Shown piece by piece: positions 25,962 through 39,016 of a stretch of DNA of 64,000 bases. The stretch's first letter is position 1, and every line of letters begins with the position of its first letter. The notes beneath the pieces were generated by a model, which was not told where the DNA came from, did not search any database, and saw only the letters and a program-made list of their open reading frames with translations. Origin of the DNA: Azadirachta indica. Lineage: Eukaryota; Streptophyta; Magnoliopsida; Sapindales; Meliaceae. The stretch covers positions 21,873,269 to 21,937,268 of the forward strand of contig CM040440.1 of the NCBI GenBank assembly GCA_022749755.1, written 5' to 3'. The translations under genes and the position numbers were made by a program.

Positions 25962-25999
25962 GACCTCTTCCTCCTCCTCTTGCTCCTCCTTCACCTCTC

Positions 26000-28250
26000 T
26001 CTAATCTCTGCTTTGGCCACGTTTTGCCAAGCTGTTTATTCCAATCGAATTTATACGCTGCTGTGTCGCGTCATTGTAGCTGCACGACACGACATCGTAT
26101 CTGCCGTTACCGTGTCGTCTTTACAAATAATATCTTATTCAGACTGGCCATCATAATATCAAATACTCTGCTTATCTATCTCGACCCGGTTCGGATCCTT
26201 TATAATTGGGGTCTTTTTATCTTATTTTATAATTGGGGCCATAGAGTTGTATTTCAGTGATAAATTGAAAGTTTGAGAAAACTCTCATATGTCTCTCATT
26301 GACTGATAGCTGACTATGATTGACTATTTGTTGATCTTCAAATTTATAAATAATTTAATAAAACAATAGTTTTTATAAATATATGATAATTTTTTCCGAT
26401 AAACTCTCTTTTAATCTCATAAATTTAGTCTAATACCCTTATTAGTTTTAATAATTTCAAAAATATTTTTAAAAATATCAATTTTATTAAAAATAATAAT
26501 TATACCCTATATAATAACGTTTACTTAAAAAATAACTAATAAATTTATAAAATTTGATAAAATATGATATATTTATATAAATTATTTTAAATAAATAAAT
26601 AAATATTATTATTATTATTTTAAACACCCTAATAATATGGCTGTTTATTAATATACTATAAATCTTTTATTTTTTATTCGTCATTTTATTGACATTTTAT
26701 TTTTATTATTTTATTTATATTTTAAATGTGTATACATAATTTAAAATAATTCAAATATCATAAAAGATTTCCACAATATAATTCAAATATTGTAAAAAAT
26801 TTAAATAAATAATTTAAAATTTTGAAAACATTTAGATAAAAAATTCAAAATTTAATATTCAAAATTTTTTAATTATTTAATTTTTCATTTTATTTTTTAT
26901 GTAGAGTTAAAATTTATGAATATTTTAGTTTTTTTTTTAGAAAAATAGATGTTCAATTAGGGATGTATGTGTAAATTTTTTCAAATCTTTTATTTATATT
27001 TAAATTTCTGAAACTTTAGAGGAGGCATGCGTTAATTCTCCATTTAAAAACGTTATCTTGGCTGAACCATTTCAACCGAATCATGATAAAATAATGTTTC
27101 AATATTTTAAATGTTATGGCAAGTGCTCTTAACTGTTGTTATTAATTTATTTCCAAAAGTAAATATACATAATAAAAATTTATGGGATGGTGTGAAATGA
27201 CATATATTAATAAGTGTTATAAAAAAAAGATTTTATATATAGATGTCCTGGTCCCATTTTATATTGATTATATACATATACATAGTATCATTATCATAAA
27301 TATATTATAAAAATAATTATATAAATATTTATTATTGCAGGTAAAAATTTATTTAGAGAGTTAATAATAAATTTAAATATTTTGATTTAATTACATTTTT
27401 AAACATTAATTTTTTTATAATTTAGGTTATGAATTATATATAGTATTGAATTTAACACTGTACTGAACACAAGATGATACTTGAATATAATTCAATTTAA
27501 TCTTGTCTTACCCTATTTTATCCTATTCAAACCCAGTCAAATGCAGCAAATGCAGCAAGCCGAGTTAACGGATAACAAAACACACTTGCGTTAATTCAGG
27601 TCCATGTAATTATATACAGTATCACATTGTTAATTATATAATAACATCTCAATGTAAGGTTTTGTTGTTTGGCTGTGACATATAAACCACGCGAATCAAT
27701 TAAAATGCTACAAATATATTCATGTCTGCGTGTGGCTAAAAGCATTGTGTTGGTAATTGCTTCACACTTAAACCATCACCGTTCCCTCTATTTTCATTTT
27801 TCATCATCCAAATTATTAATCACGTGCCATCCAAATCTATTTTGCATGACCATATATAAATATTATTATTATTATTATTTTAAAAATTTATAGGAATATA
27901 AACCAAATTTCACTGTAATTTAATGCAAGTGAGATATAATCTCCGATTTTTTCATATTACCTTAAAAAAATTCATTAATCAAATAAACTTATAAAAATAG
28001 TTTATAATTATTTCATATATTGACTATTTTAGAAATTAATTTGCTTCTAATAAAATTGAAATTAAATAATTAATATTTAATTAATAATTGTAAACATATA
28101 TTTTTCGTTACATTTAATTAACGCGAATATATATATATATATTTATATAAATTCGGATACTACATTCATGATTTATGAGATAATTATGCAATTAATTTAT
28201 CAATGCATCGATGCCTGTACCCTAACAGAAACGGTGTCGGTTTTAGGCTA
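26000..28250. other. Intergenic region between the cornichon and PBF1 genes
   Basis: Holds the cornichon promoter on the left, including a CT-rich leader near 25,965-26,005, then about 1.9 kb of AT-rich DNA without supported frames, then the PBF1 promoter. No transposon proteins seen. Confidence 0.45.
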
Positions 28251-28367
28251 CACTTTTCTTGTTGCCGAAGACAGTATCAGATCTTATAACACTGAAAAAC
28301 GAAACCATTCACTGTCTCAAAGTCTCTCGTCCTAATTACTCTCTCTGTCTCTGTCGCTCAATTCATC

Positions 28368-31027
28368 ATGACGAAGCAGCATCCCAACTGGTCTCCCTAC
28401 GACAACAATGGAGGGTAATTTTTTTTCTGATCTTACGTTTATATATATAACTGTGTTTAGGGTTTTTACTGATAGTATAGTTTCTACCATATGTATGTTG
28501 TGTGTTTCTCCAGATCTTGTGTTGCGATTGCCGGAGCCGATTACTGCGTTATCGCGGCCGATACCCGAATGTCAACCGGTTATAGCATCCTCACTCGTGA
28601 TTATTCCAAAATCTGTAAACTGTATGCTCCCTCATCAGATATCTCTTCATTTTTACCCTTTTTATATTGTCTTCGTGCTGTTAATTATTGTGTTTATCAG
28701 TAGTTAAAATTTTGGGTTTAGTAAAATTTAATTATTGACTTCAATTATTATGTTTTTTTGGATGTTTGATAGGCGAGATTGTATAGATTTCATATTCAGA
28801 CAGTTGGTCGATTTTGGTTGTAGGCGCTGCTCAATGAAATCTGTGTTTTGTGCATAACTTTAAAAAAGTATGGAAGTCTCACTTTTAAATTCACTGATTT
28901 ATGCTTCTGACTTAATTCAGAAACTGTTAATATTGTGCAAATGATTGTTACTACAGCTAGGTAGCTTTATAGATTGAAAAATAGAGCTATATGATGAACA
29001 GCAATACGTGAATAAAAAATTCTTGCCTAACTCAAGTCTAGAGGTATGGTTACTGGTGAATGTTGACTGTCTATTCTGGGCTTTAACATTTGAAACAGTA
29101 TACCAGTTTGATGACCTTGGAAGGAACATATTCATTCACGTTGTTGACTTGTGTTTTGGCTCTTAGAGCAATTGCGATGAAAAGTTTACATAATTCTTTG
29201 GCTTATATTGTGACTACACTGCAAGACACCAATCCCAGGCTTTTAAGTATGAGAGGACAGCAATAATTGGACATGTTTGATCTTCTAGGAATATGCTAAG
29301 CTCATATGAGAGCTAAAATGAGTAAATTTATTTCATATATGTAACTTTTTTCCTTCTAATTTTTGACTCTTGTGCTGTGCTGTGTTGATTTGCAATTGGT
29401 ATCATTTATTCTTTTGGTTCTCATAGTTGGAAACGATGTCTGAGCAGTCAATGGATGCATTTTTAGAGCATTTTTACGGATTTCCTCAATAACAGGTCTT
29501 TCTTTTTATTTTTTAACCTCTTGCAGGGCTGACAAATGCGTTATGGCCTCTTCTGGTTTTCAAGCTGATGTGAAAGCCTTGCAAAAACTCTTGGCAGCAA
29601 GGCACTTGGTAAGCTTTCAAAGAAATTGGACTGAGCTGATGTTCCTTCCATAGAACCAGTTTTGAAATATGCTATACAAGGAGGTGGCTATATCTGATAT
29701 TTCATGACTTTCATTGCTAGACTACATTGTCATTTTGTTGATTAGTTACATTTTTCTGTAAATATAAAGCTTAGAAATTTCTGTTCACATATTGTTTATC
29801 CATTCATATCTTCTGGTAATAATGTTGTACTAGGATAGTAGTCATTTATGATTCTTGTCTGTTCTGCATACACTTAGTTTAAACTATGTGATGCTATTAT
29901 GGCCCTTGGGAAGAACTTAATATAAAGATAAGTGAATCAAATTTTTTTGTTATGCAAGTAGTATTGGAAAACCAGTTTGTATACGAACCCGCTGAAAATA
30001 TATTTAATGCAGTTATAATCTCCTAATATGCATTATCTAAAACTGAGGGAGCGTGTGTTTTCTGAATGTTATTTTTCCTATCCTTCTCTTTGCAAGGAGG
30101 TACTGGCATGATATCACTATTTTATTTTTTCCTTTTCCTGGGCATTTCTCAAAACAGATCTACCAACATCAGCACAACAAGCAAATGAGCTGTCCTGCAA
30201 TGGCTCAACTACTCTCCAACACCCTATACTACAAACGTTTCTTTCCATATTATTCATTTAATGTAGTGGGTGGCCTTGACAATGAAGGTAAATTATTACC
30301 AGCTGTCAATGCTAGTTTTTAAGCTTCTTTTTTTCTCAGTCTGTGAAATTATTGTCTATTCCAAAATTCAGGTAAAGGTTGTGTCTACACGTATGATGCT
30401 GTTGGTTCCTATGAGAAGGTTGGATATAGCTCTCAAGGTTCTGGCTCCACGCTCATCATGCCTTTTCTGGATAACCAACTGAAGTCTCCCAGTCCTCTTT
30501 TATTGCCTGCCCAGGTATGTTCTTAATTTGAATATCTAATAACATATTTTTCAGTGCTTTTGTTCTTACAAATTTCTGCTTAAAAATTTGTGCTCTCTAC
30601 AGGATGCTGTTACTCCTCTTTCAGAAGCTGAAGCAGTTGATTTGGTCAAAACTTGTTTTGCATCAGCAACTGAGAGAGATATATACACTGTAAGTTTATT
30701 TTCCTTCACAGTCTAATGCCCAGAAACTTAGATGTGGGTGATGGTGTGGCAAAACTTTAAATTTTGATATCTGAAATGACTATATATTGGAATGTCATTG
30801 TTATTTTTTTTCTTTTTTTTTACCTCCATTGTGGAATCGAAGGATCTTTTAGCAGTCAACCAACTCTTTGGGTTGGGGCAGTCCTACTTACTGGACTTTT
30901 ATAGCTGCCCTTAGATTTGTCTTTTTCTTATATGTTCTTGAATGTTTGACAGGGAGACAAACTTGAAATTGTTGTCCTAAACAAAGATGGTATTTGCCGT
31001 GAATACATGGAACTGAGGAAGGATTAA
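28368..31027 (+). CDS. PBF1: 20S proteasome beta6 subunit (proteasome subunit beta type-1)
   Basis: A structural, non-catalytic beta subunit of the 20S proteasome core, acting in cytosol and nucleus. Seven exons join in phase: 28368-28414, 28514-28621, 29527-29608, 30158-30287, 30372-30514, 30603-30689 and 30953-31027, giving 223 residues, the same length as Arabidopsis PBF1. Recognisable blocks in order are [121 protein letters not shown] and the end ELRKD. No active-site Thr follows a propeptide, as expected for beta6. It converges on the DUF1499 gene 530 bp away. Confidence 0.97.
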
Positions 31028-31556
31028 TCACCTTGGAACGGCTGATCAAACTGAAGTGAAATATTGGAGTTGCTTTGATCTGCTGTTAGTGGCAGTTTTA
31101 CAGTGTTCTGTTATTATGGTTCTGCTGTTTTCTAATTTGAATCCAGTTTGAAATATATTTTCTTCCTAGTGGATTTGTTGCAATGATGTGGCCTGTAATG
31201 GACTGTACTCGTAGATCATGATACTGGAAGATTAGACTTGGTTAACAGTGTCATCGGGGATTATTATTCATCTTTGATTTTGCTTCTTGGTTCTCTCTTC
31301 CTGGTAGGAGTCGGGCGTTTGACAATAAGATAATTTTTGCTATCTAATGAAAATTGAATAAAAATGCAGTGGCATCAGATTGTGCATGTTTCCATATGAA
31401 AAACATGTTAGTTTTAGCGGCAAAACTAAAACATCAGTATTTGAATCACATTGTTCCTGTGCATTATTTTTCCTTGGAAAAGCTTGAGCAATGAGAAATT
31501 TTGGTTGCAGTGGTTTATTTTTATCGTAATCTTGAGAATTTTGTGAATATACCCCC

Positions 31557-32812
31557 TCAGAAACTGTCTAATGAAGCCCATCCTTTCCTCTCCAGCTCTA
31601 ATCGCAATGCCTGAAATAAATACGAGGAATCTGTCAAGACTGTTAAATCAGTTGGCATTGTTATGTACAGTTGTCTGGAACTGCAAAGACTTGAACAACT
31701 TCACCTTGACTCTCTTTCTATTGGCATCAAAATCAAAGTCTCCCAAGCGTGAAGCAGACCTATATTCGACAATCGAATCCTTCCCCGGAGGAAACCAGAA
31801 CTCCACATCATCTACAAGCTACTTAAGCACAAATTCAGTCAGTCGCGTCATAAAAATGTTTGGTGACAAGAATTACTCAATTACTCTTATAGATGATACC
31901 CCCAAGATTGGAGTTTCGTATTCCACGTGCACATAATCGTCTTTCTTTTCAACAATTCGTGGGGTGAATTTGTCTGGTTTTGTTGATTTTATCTGCATGA
32001 TGAATAATTGAAATTAAGAAATTTACTTCGACGAATTGATTAGAGATGTTTCATAACTCATAAGTTAATTCATTTCCTACCACTTGAAGGAGCTCTTCCA
32101 TGGCCACATCTCTGCTTACAGGCTTTTTCCTCCCACGATTATAGTCCCTGTCAGACAAAATATAGCACGTGCACCAAATTCAGTGAAGTCGGTGCACATT
32201 TTCCACGAGCTTTCACTCTTAATCATTGTCCCACCTCTCACAATATCAAATCCCACAGTAAAAAAAAAAAGAAAAAGAAAAAGGAAAAGGAAAAGGGCCT
32301 TTGCTTTACCAAGGTGGGGCGTAATGAGTGAGGTCGCCAATATTCTCCGATGTAGAAATACAGTTCTTGGTAGCAGGACATAAAGCTAGCGCTGGTTGAT
32401 TCTTCTGCACTCCCAGGTAATCCGGCTTTTTTCCGCTGCAGCACACAGAAAAATCATAAATTAAATTCAAGTTTCTGAATTTGGAAATAAGAAGCAAACC
32501 CGATGAATAAAAAGAAACGTACCTGAGGTTGAAAATGGCCCCAACCACTGCTGATTCGCTGCTCCTCAGTATTATTTCCCTAAAAATTAATAAAATGATT
32601 TACATAAGGATTTCAATTTGCGTTTCACATAAAACATTCGCATTGCATCGAGAGAGAAAATTAAAGTACCTTCGAGTAGTTTGATTGGTGGGTTTTTTAT
32701 CGGGCTTCTGGGACTGAGAGAGGATAATACGTTGGGGAAGAGTGGAAACATTATAGCGCTTGTTGTATTTCTTACAGTAGCAGTATGCGCTTGAACTCGA
32801 CATTGAAGCCAT
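31557..32812 (-). CDS. DUF1499 family protein, probably chloroplast-targeted
   Basis: Function unknown; plant DUF1499 proteins are predicted in plastids. Seven exons join in phase on the minus strand: 32812-32670, 32579-32523, 32435-32310, 32147-32081, 31992-31900, 31818-31705 and 31610-31557, for 217 residues. The first 60 or so residues are rich in Ser, Lys and Arg with few acids, like a transit peptide. The domain follows: KPDYLGVQKNQPALALCPAT, NCISTSENIGDLTHYAPPW, KPVSRDVAMEELLQV, KSTKPDKFTPRIVEKKDDYV, VEYETPILGLVDDVEFWFPP, SIVEYRSASRLGDFDFDANR and LERKGWAS near the end. An in-frame ATG 66 bp upstream (32878) could extend the start, but 32812 better fits a transit peptide. KU80 diverges from it. 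Confidence 0.93.
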
Positions 32813-33238
32813 TTTTCTGAAGCTCAATTTCTTGCCGTCTCCCCAGCATTTTATGGCCTTATCTAGAGACCAGCGCACCGCGTATTTCGAATACGACGCC
32901 GCGTTTCCAACGATCGTAAAACGTGAAAAAAATGAGCCAATCGCGGTGCTTTCAATTAATTAATTCATTAATTTCTAAAATTTCAGCTGCGAACGATTAT
33001 TTTTTTTGTTACCCTTACTTTGTCAATTAATTACCGAAATGGCATGCTAAATCTTATGCCGTAAACTGCAAATAATTAAAGTTGTGTTGGCCGTTATGTA
33101 ATTTAACAAAATTCTCAACCCGAGGCGGGAAGAATAAATGGTAATTTCGCGACTTTTTAAAATGAAAACCCATTTCTATTCCGTTGATTCCACAGACTTC
33201 GGAGACAAGCTTTCTCTCGTAACTCGCTCCACTCTGTA
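32813..33238. promoter_or_regulatory. Shared divergent promoter of DUF1499 and KU80 genes
   Basis: Only 426 bp separate the two start codons, so both leaders and core promoters must fit here. The sequence has no clear TATA box for either gene, as is common for housekeeping plant genes. Shared regulation is inference. Confidence 0.5.
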
Positions 33239-36200
33239 ATGGCTCGAAACAGGGTAAAATTTCACTCGCTGATTTTCTCTTTGAATTTTACTCTGCTCTT
33301 GATTTAACTCTCAAAATCATGTTGTTTAAATATGCTTATTCTAGGGTTTTACTGTAAATTGACTGAAATGTTAAATCCTTTGGTTATATTGCGTAGCATT
33401 TCTCTCGAGATACTCATATCTATTTTATATTCACTTTATTTTATTTGTTGTGTTACGATGTCTTCTTGAATGGTGGAATCTTTAAATTTATTGGTAGATC
33501 TTTTACTAACTTAATTGACTTAAAAAGACTCTGGAAGGAGTTTTCATATATTGATATGTAAATTTGAGCTACTCAATATGAAAGTGTAATTAAAGAGGTC
33601 AAACAATCTTTGCCTTTTTATTGCCGACAAATTTTATGTGATTTCTTTTTCTTTGGGTACATGTGAGAACAGGAAAAATTGATATTGTTACTAGATGTCA
33701 GTCCTTCAATGCACGGTGTTCTTCCAGATGTTGAAAAGTTGTGCACCTTGCTTGTAGGAAAGAAGGTAAGTCTTTGGGTTTTAAATTCTTTTTCTCATCA
33801 TCTCTATTATATGTTTCCCCTTGAGGTATTTGTTACTGTGCTTTGAGTGGAAGAAAGAATACATTGGTGATTTGTAGACTATATTTTGAAGCACTGCTGT
33901 AACTCTCTTCTGTTTCTGTATATGTCAGCTTATTTATGGAAATGCTGATGAAGTTGGAGTTGTTTTGTTTGGAACCGAAGGTAGGCCTGAACCTTTTTAC
34001 CAACAATTCTGCACAACTGATATTATATAGACTATGTTAAATTCCAACACTTTGTTACTTGTGATGGCATCGATATGTTAAAGTGATCTTCAAATTCTCA
34101 AAATTTTTTTAAATAACTTATTTAGGAAGCATTACTAATTTATCTTCTCTTGGATTTCACAGACACCAAAAATGACCTGACAAAGGAAGTAGGCGGATAT
34201 GAGCATGTTATGGTTTTCCAAGATAGCAAAGTTGTTGGTGAACATCTTCTCAATTCTTTAAAACGTCTCCCTCGAGGGACTTTTCCTGGTGATTGTATCC
34301 ACTCTTTTTCGAGGTTCTTACTATTTGGCTTTTCAAGTTCATGTCCTGCCTTCTATGTACGGCCCTTGTTCCTGCAATTGTTATCTTGGTATCCATAATC
34401 TTCTTCACAACATTTTGATCCCTAGGTTCCTTGGGCTCAAAAATAGACTTTCCTGCTAGAAGCTTATTGACCTCCAGAAAATGTACTTTAGTCTCTGTTC
34501 TTGGCCATATTTTCTGATAAGGATATGCTTGTTGCATTATATTATTCTTTCCGGCGACCTACACATATATATTGTTGAAAAAGAAATTTTGATTCTCATC
34601 TCATGCGATAATTTTTCTTCTTTAAATTTGTATTTTGAACGTCGGTCAACATGTTGTGTTGTGTTAAATCATCTTTCATCTCTTCTAATTGTAATTATTC
34701 AACTTTCTGTTTAAGGTTTTCATGTGGATCTGTCAATGGACAACTCAAGTATGATGCTTGCTTAATTATCTTCTGATTATTTTCATGTGTTTAGTGCCTT
34801 GACTTTAGTAGTTCTTGATGCAATTGTTGTCGGGGTGGATATGCTGATAAAGCAATATAGAGAAACATATAAAGGAAGGAAACGTCTCTGTCTTATAACA
34901 GATGCACTATGTCCTATTAAAGATTCAGATGTAGGAACCAAAGAAGATCAAGTCAACACCATTGCCAGGCAAATAGTTACATTCGGCTTGAAAATGGAAA
35001 ATATTGTTGTGAGATCAAATTTAAGTGGTGAAGTGAATAAACAAATTGTGGATGAGAATGATCATATATTGAATCTATTTTCAAAGAAATCAAGCACAAG
35101 GACATTGTATGTTGATAGTCCAATATCATTAAGAGGTGCGCTGAAAACTCGAAATATATCTCCAGTCACAATATTCAGAGGAGACCTTGAACTCGGCCCA
35201 AAAATGAAGATTAAGGTGAGAGTTTTGGTATGCTACTAAAATATTTTCAAGCATATGTAGTTTTCTTTTGCATGCTGTTGTTTTGAATGGTTATATGTGT
35301 GGGTGTGTTTGATTTATTTGTTGTTCTTTTTCGAAGTTTCAAGTTGCAAAAGCAGCTAGTTTAATGCTTACAATTAAAGTTGGTGTAGATCTCTTGATGA
35401 TTTTTTGTGGGATTCGTCAGTCACCGAGTCCATAACTTAATCAGTCATATTCCTTTTTACATATCAAATATCACATTTGAACTTTTCTTATACTGCATTA
35501 AACTCTCTCAAGTTTTTATTACTAATTTTACATTCATTTTTCTCTTTAACATTTGAATTCATTAATGGTAAATTTTGAGTAGATATGGGTCTATAAAAAG
35601 ACAGCAGAAGAGAAGTTTCCCACTCTTAAGAAATATTCTGATAAAGCACCTTCAAATGATAAATTTGCCACACACGAAGTCAAGGTTGATTATGAGTACA
35701 AAAGCAATGAAGATCCTAGTAAAGTTGTACCCCCAGAGCAAAGAATTAAAGGTTATCGTTATGGACCTCAAGTAGTACCTATATCATCTGCGGAATGGGA
35801 GATTGCCAAGTTCAAACCAGAAAAGAGTGTGAAGCTTCTCGGATTTACTGATGCTACAAATGTATTGCGGTAGAAGCATTTGCTTTAACTTAAATATGTT
35901 TTATTTGCTTTTGATTAATATTGATTGAGAATATATCTTTTTGTCTTAATAATTCTTTTTTCCTTTTTCTGATATTCATTGGCGAAGACACTACTACACG
36001 AAAGATGTCAACCTTTTTATTGCTGAACCGGGCAATACAAGGGCAATTCTGGCAGTTTCAGCATTAGCAAGAGCAATGAAGGAAATGAATAAGGTTGCAA
36101 TTTTGCGCTGTGTGTGGAGACAGGGACAACAGACTGTTGTTGTTGGTGTCTTGACTCCCAATGTTTCTGAACGTGATAACATTGTAGGTCTCAATATGCA

Positions 36201-38411
36201 GTTTCATTCCATCCTTCTTTCAAAATTTTTAATTGTACATCCTTGCTTCTATTTTTATTCTTGGATTTACAATCCATGGTGAAAATTTCCCTTTTTTCTG
36301 TTTTTACTGGGCAGCCTGATTCATTCTACTTTAATGTACTTCCTTTTGCTGAGGATGTTCGGGAATTTCAATTCCGCTCTTTCAACAATATTCCTATGTC
36401 GTGGCAGCCAAATGAGCAACAGCAGGAGGCTGCAGATAACCTGGTTAAGATGCTTGACCTTGCACCATCTGGCAAACCAGAAGCTTTGCTGCCTGAGTTT
36501 ACCCCAAATCCTGTTCTGGAGGTAATTAAGTATGTAATTAGTATGTCTGTATTATACTATCCTGCTTCATTTTATCAGTTATATTTGTAAATCCTTGAAA
36601 GAGTTTCCCATTCTGGTTTCAGTTCCTGTTGTCTGTTTGGATGTCTTAATATCTTTATGTGCTACTCTGAAATATGGAGAGTAAAATGGTCATGAATGTG
36701 CATCTGGTTTTTGTTGAGTTGTTTCTGACGATTTCCATTAACTTTAGTGTAAATTTCATTTTTTTTTCTTGTGTATGCAGTCATATTCACTTGCTTTTTA
36801 CTGTACTTGTATTCTCTTATGAGAACATTCAATGATTCAAATTTTGCATGTGCACTGGGGTTGAGGGGAAGTGGTTTCTTATTTTATTGATTCTATGGTA
36901 GGCTATTAGTAATGTGCCTTCAGGCTGCACAACAGCTAAGTTCTTCTTTCCTATTCCATGGACCTTCCTTTGCTGCTGGCGGGATTGGATCTTACGTCTG
37001 TAAACATCAAGAAACTTTAACAGCTGGGCTATTTAAATACGATTCCTCTATAGTGCTGTCATAGTTTGTCCCATTGAGCAGATAATTACCGGAGTAAAAT
37101 GTAGTTATTGAATGTATATTTAGAGTCTCATAATAGAAACATGCTATGTAGTGCTTGTACTGCCGGAACATTAGAGAGAACTACCTGCATTAACAATAAC
37201 TTTGTAGGCAGTGTTTAAGAATATTTTCTGGGAATTTTTTTCTGCTCAATATGCCTTGTGAATTTTAGCTGAAACTAATAGCAGAAGTTCTGTATGTATT
37301 GTTAGCGTTTCTATCGTCATCTAGAGTTGAAATCAAACCACCCAGATGCAGCTGTGCCTCCACTTGATGAAACTCTTAAGAAGATTACTGAGCCTGATCC
37401 TGCACTTCTTGCTGAAAACAAGTCTGTTATCGGTGCATTGTGTAGACAATTTGAGCTCAAGGAGAATCCTAAGGTCATCCTTTTTTAACTAAAAATTTTC
37501 TTTCACTTCCAAGCTTATCCTAAACATTGAGGTATTAAAATGATGTGGTATGCAGCTGAAGAAATCAACTAGGCGATTACAACAGGGGAAACCATCTGGC
37601 TCAGGTGAGGGTTATGTTGATGCTGATGTATCTGATGCTCAATTTGTCAATTCCATTGAAAACAAATCATCTGTAGTCAAAGTTGAGAAAATTGGAGATT
37701 TGACCCCTGTCCAAGATTTTGAAGCTATGATTTCCAGGAGAGATAGTCCTGATTGGGTGAGCAAAGCAATGAAAAATATGAAAAATAAAATATTTGACCT
37801 AGTGGAAAACTCGTATGAAGGGGATAATTATCCTAAAGCAGTGGAACTTTTAGTTGCCCTACGTAAGGGTTGCATCCTTGAGCAAGTATATCTCTCTCTC
37901 TCTTCTCTCTCTTCCCCTTGGTTTCTTTTTGCATGGATAATTTTTGCTTTTATATATGTCATTTGCAACTCTATTGTAACATCTTTTCAACTACAAATCC
38001 AAATAACTCAATAGTTTATTTTTCTATTGTTCTGTAAAGCATTCCTGTTGTATGTATCGAGACTAGAGCCACAAATTGTTGGTTAACTTAAAGAAAATTC
38101 TTCTGTGCAGGAACCAAAAGAGTTCAATGATTTCCTGTGCCATCTTTGCAAATTCTGCCGGGAGAAGAATCTCAGCAATTTCTGTCAGTTTCTTAAGTCC
38201 AAAGAACTCTCATTGATCTCGAAGTCAGAGGCTATAGACAGGTTTCATATTCTTAATTTCCTCTATGGCCCATTTACATCCCGTGAGTTTTCCTTTCTTT
38301 TAGCGGCCATTTAATTTCATGTTTTCATTTTTTTCTCTCCGGAGCAGTGATGTTACAGATAATGAAGCCGGAAGCATCCATTTTATAGCAGAGCTAAAAC
38401 TTGAGGAGTAG
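33239..38411 (+). CDS. KU80: KU80, DNA end-binding subunit of the Ku heterodimer
   Basis: With KU70 it forms the ring that binds broken DNA ends, starts non-homologous end joining and protects telomeres in the nucleus. Twelve exons, from ATG 33239 (MARNR|EKLILLLDVS) to TAG 38411, give a protein of roughly 690 residues. The N-terminal vWA-like domain has LILLLDVSPSMHGVLP, GVVLFGTEDTKND, LPRGTFPGD joined to FLDAIVVGVDMLIKQY, and KRLCLITDALCPI. The Ku core beta-barrel follows with GPKMKIKIWVYKKT, IKGYRYGPQVVPISSAEW, KSVKLLGFTD and FIAEPGNTRAILAVSALARA, then the helical arm (PDSFYFNVLPFAEDVREFQF). The C-terminal Ku80 domain begins near TPVQDFEAMISRRDSPDWV. Exon joins were set by conservation; one acceptor, TTTAGTAG before 34811, was chosen over an earlier AG to keep phase. 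Confidence 0.95.
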
Positions 38412-39016
38412 AGACATCTCTCGTCATGTACAAATAAAATCTAGTAGAGTTTGTTTGTTTTGCATATTCAGGAAATGTAAAATTTGCGATAAGTCTCATG
38501 ATGTATATACATCCATCTTTTTGTTGAATGTAGGAATTTATATTCAAATAATTGATAAGATGTATTTTTTTCTTTTCTAAATTAGAATTTTGCTTGATAC
38601 AATGAGATTCTCTGTAAACGCTATATTGCTTCCGCAGTAAATTAGATTGTGTACTAAAATTATTATCTTTCAATCATCTCTAATTTTGATGGAGAACCAA
38701 AATCGACTTTACATGGTTTGAAGATATGATTTGGATGAGTTAGGATTTCGCTGAAAAAATGTATTTTTGGTACAAAACAAACCCGATAAACCAGCATTTT
38801 AATTTTAAACCTACTAAAGTAAATTATTAATTTTTTTTTGTAAAAAAAATGCAACTAGCCTTCACAAGAGTTAATTAAAAATAAAAAAAGGTAAACACAA
38901 AAAATAAAATAAAAACGTTATTTTGACTTCGGACAAGTGAACTGACCGGGCATGATCGTTGTCCTTCCAAGGCTTGTAGACGTTCTGCTGCTTGCTTGGT
39001 TATATCAAGAATCATC

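Noticed and set aside
32116..32444. Phe-rich minus-strand frames
   Set aside because: Arise from an A/G-rich intron tract of the DUF1499 gene; the true exons here are in another frame.
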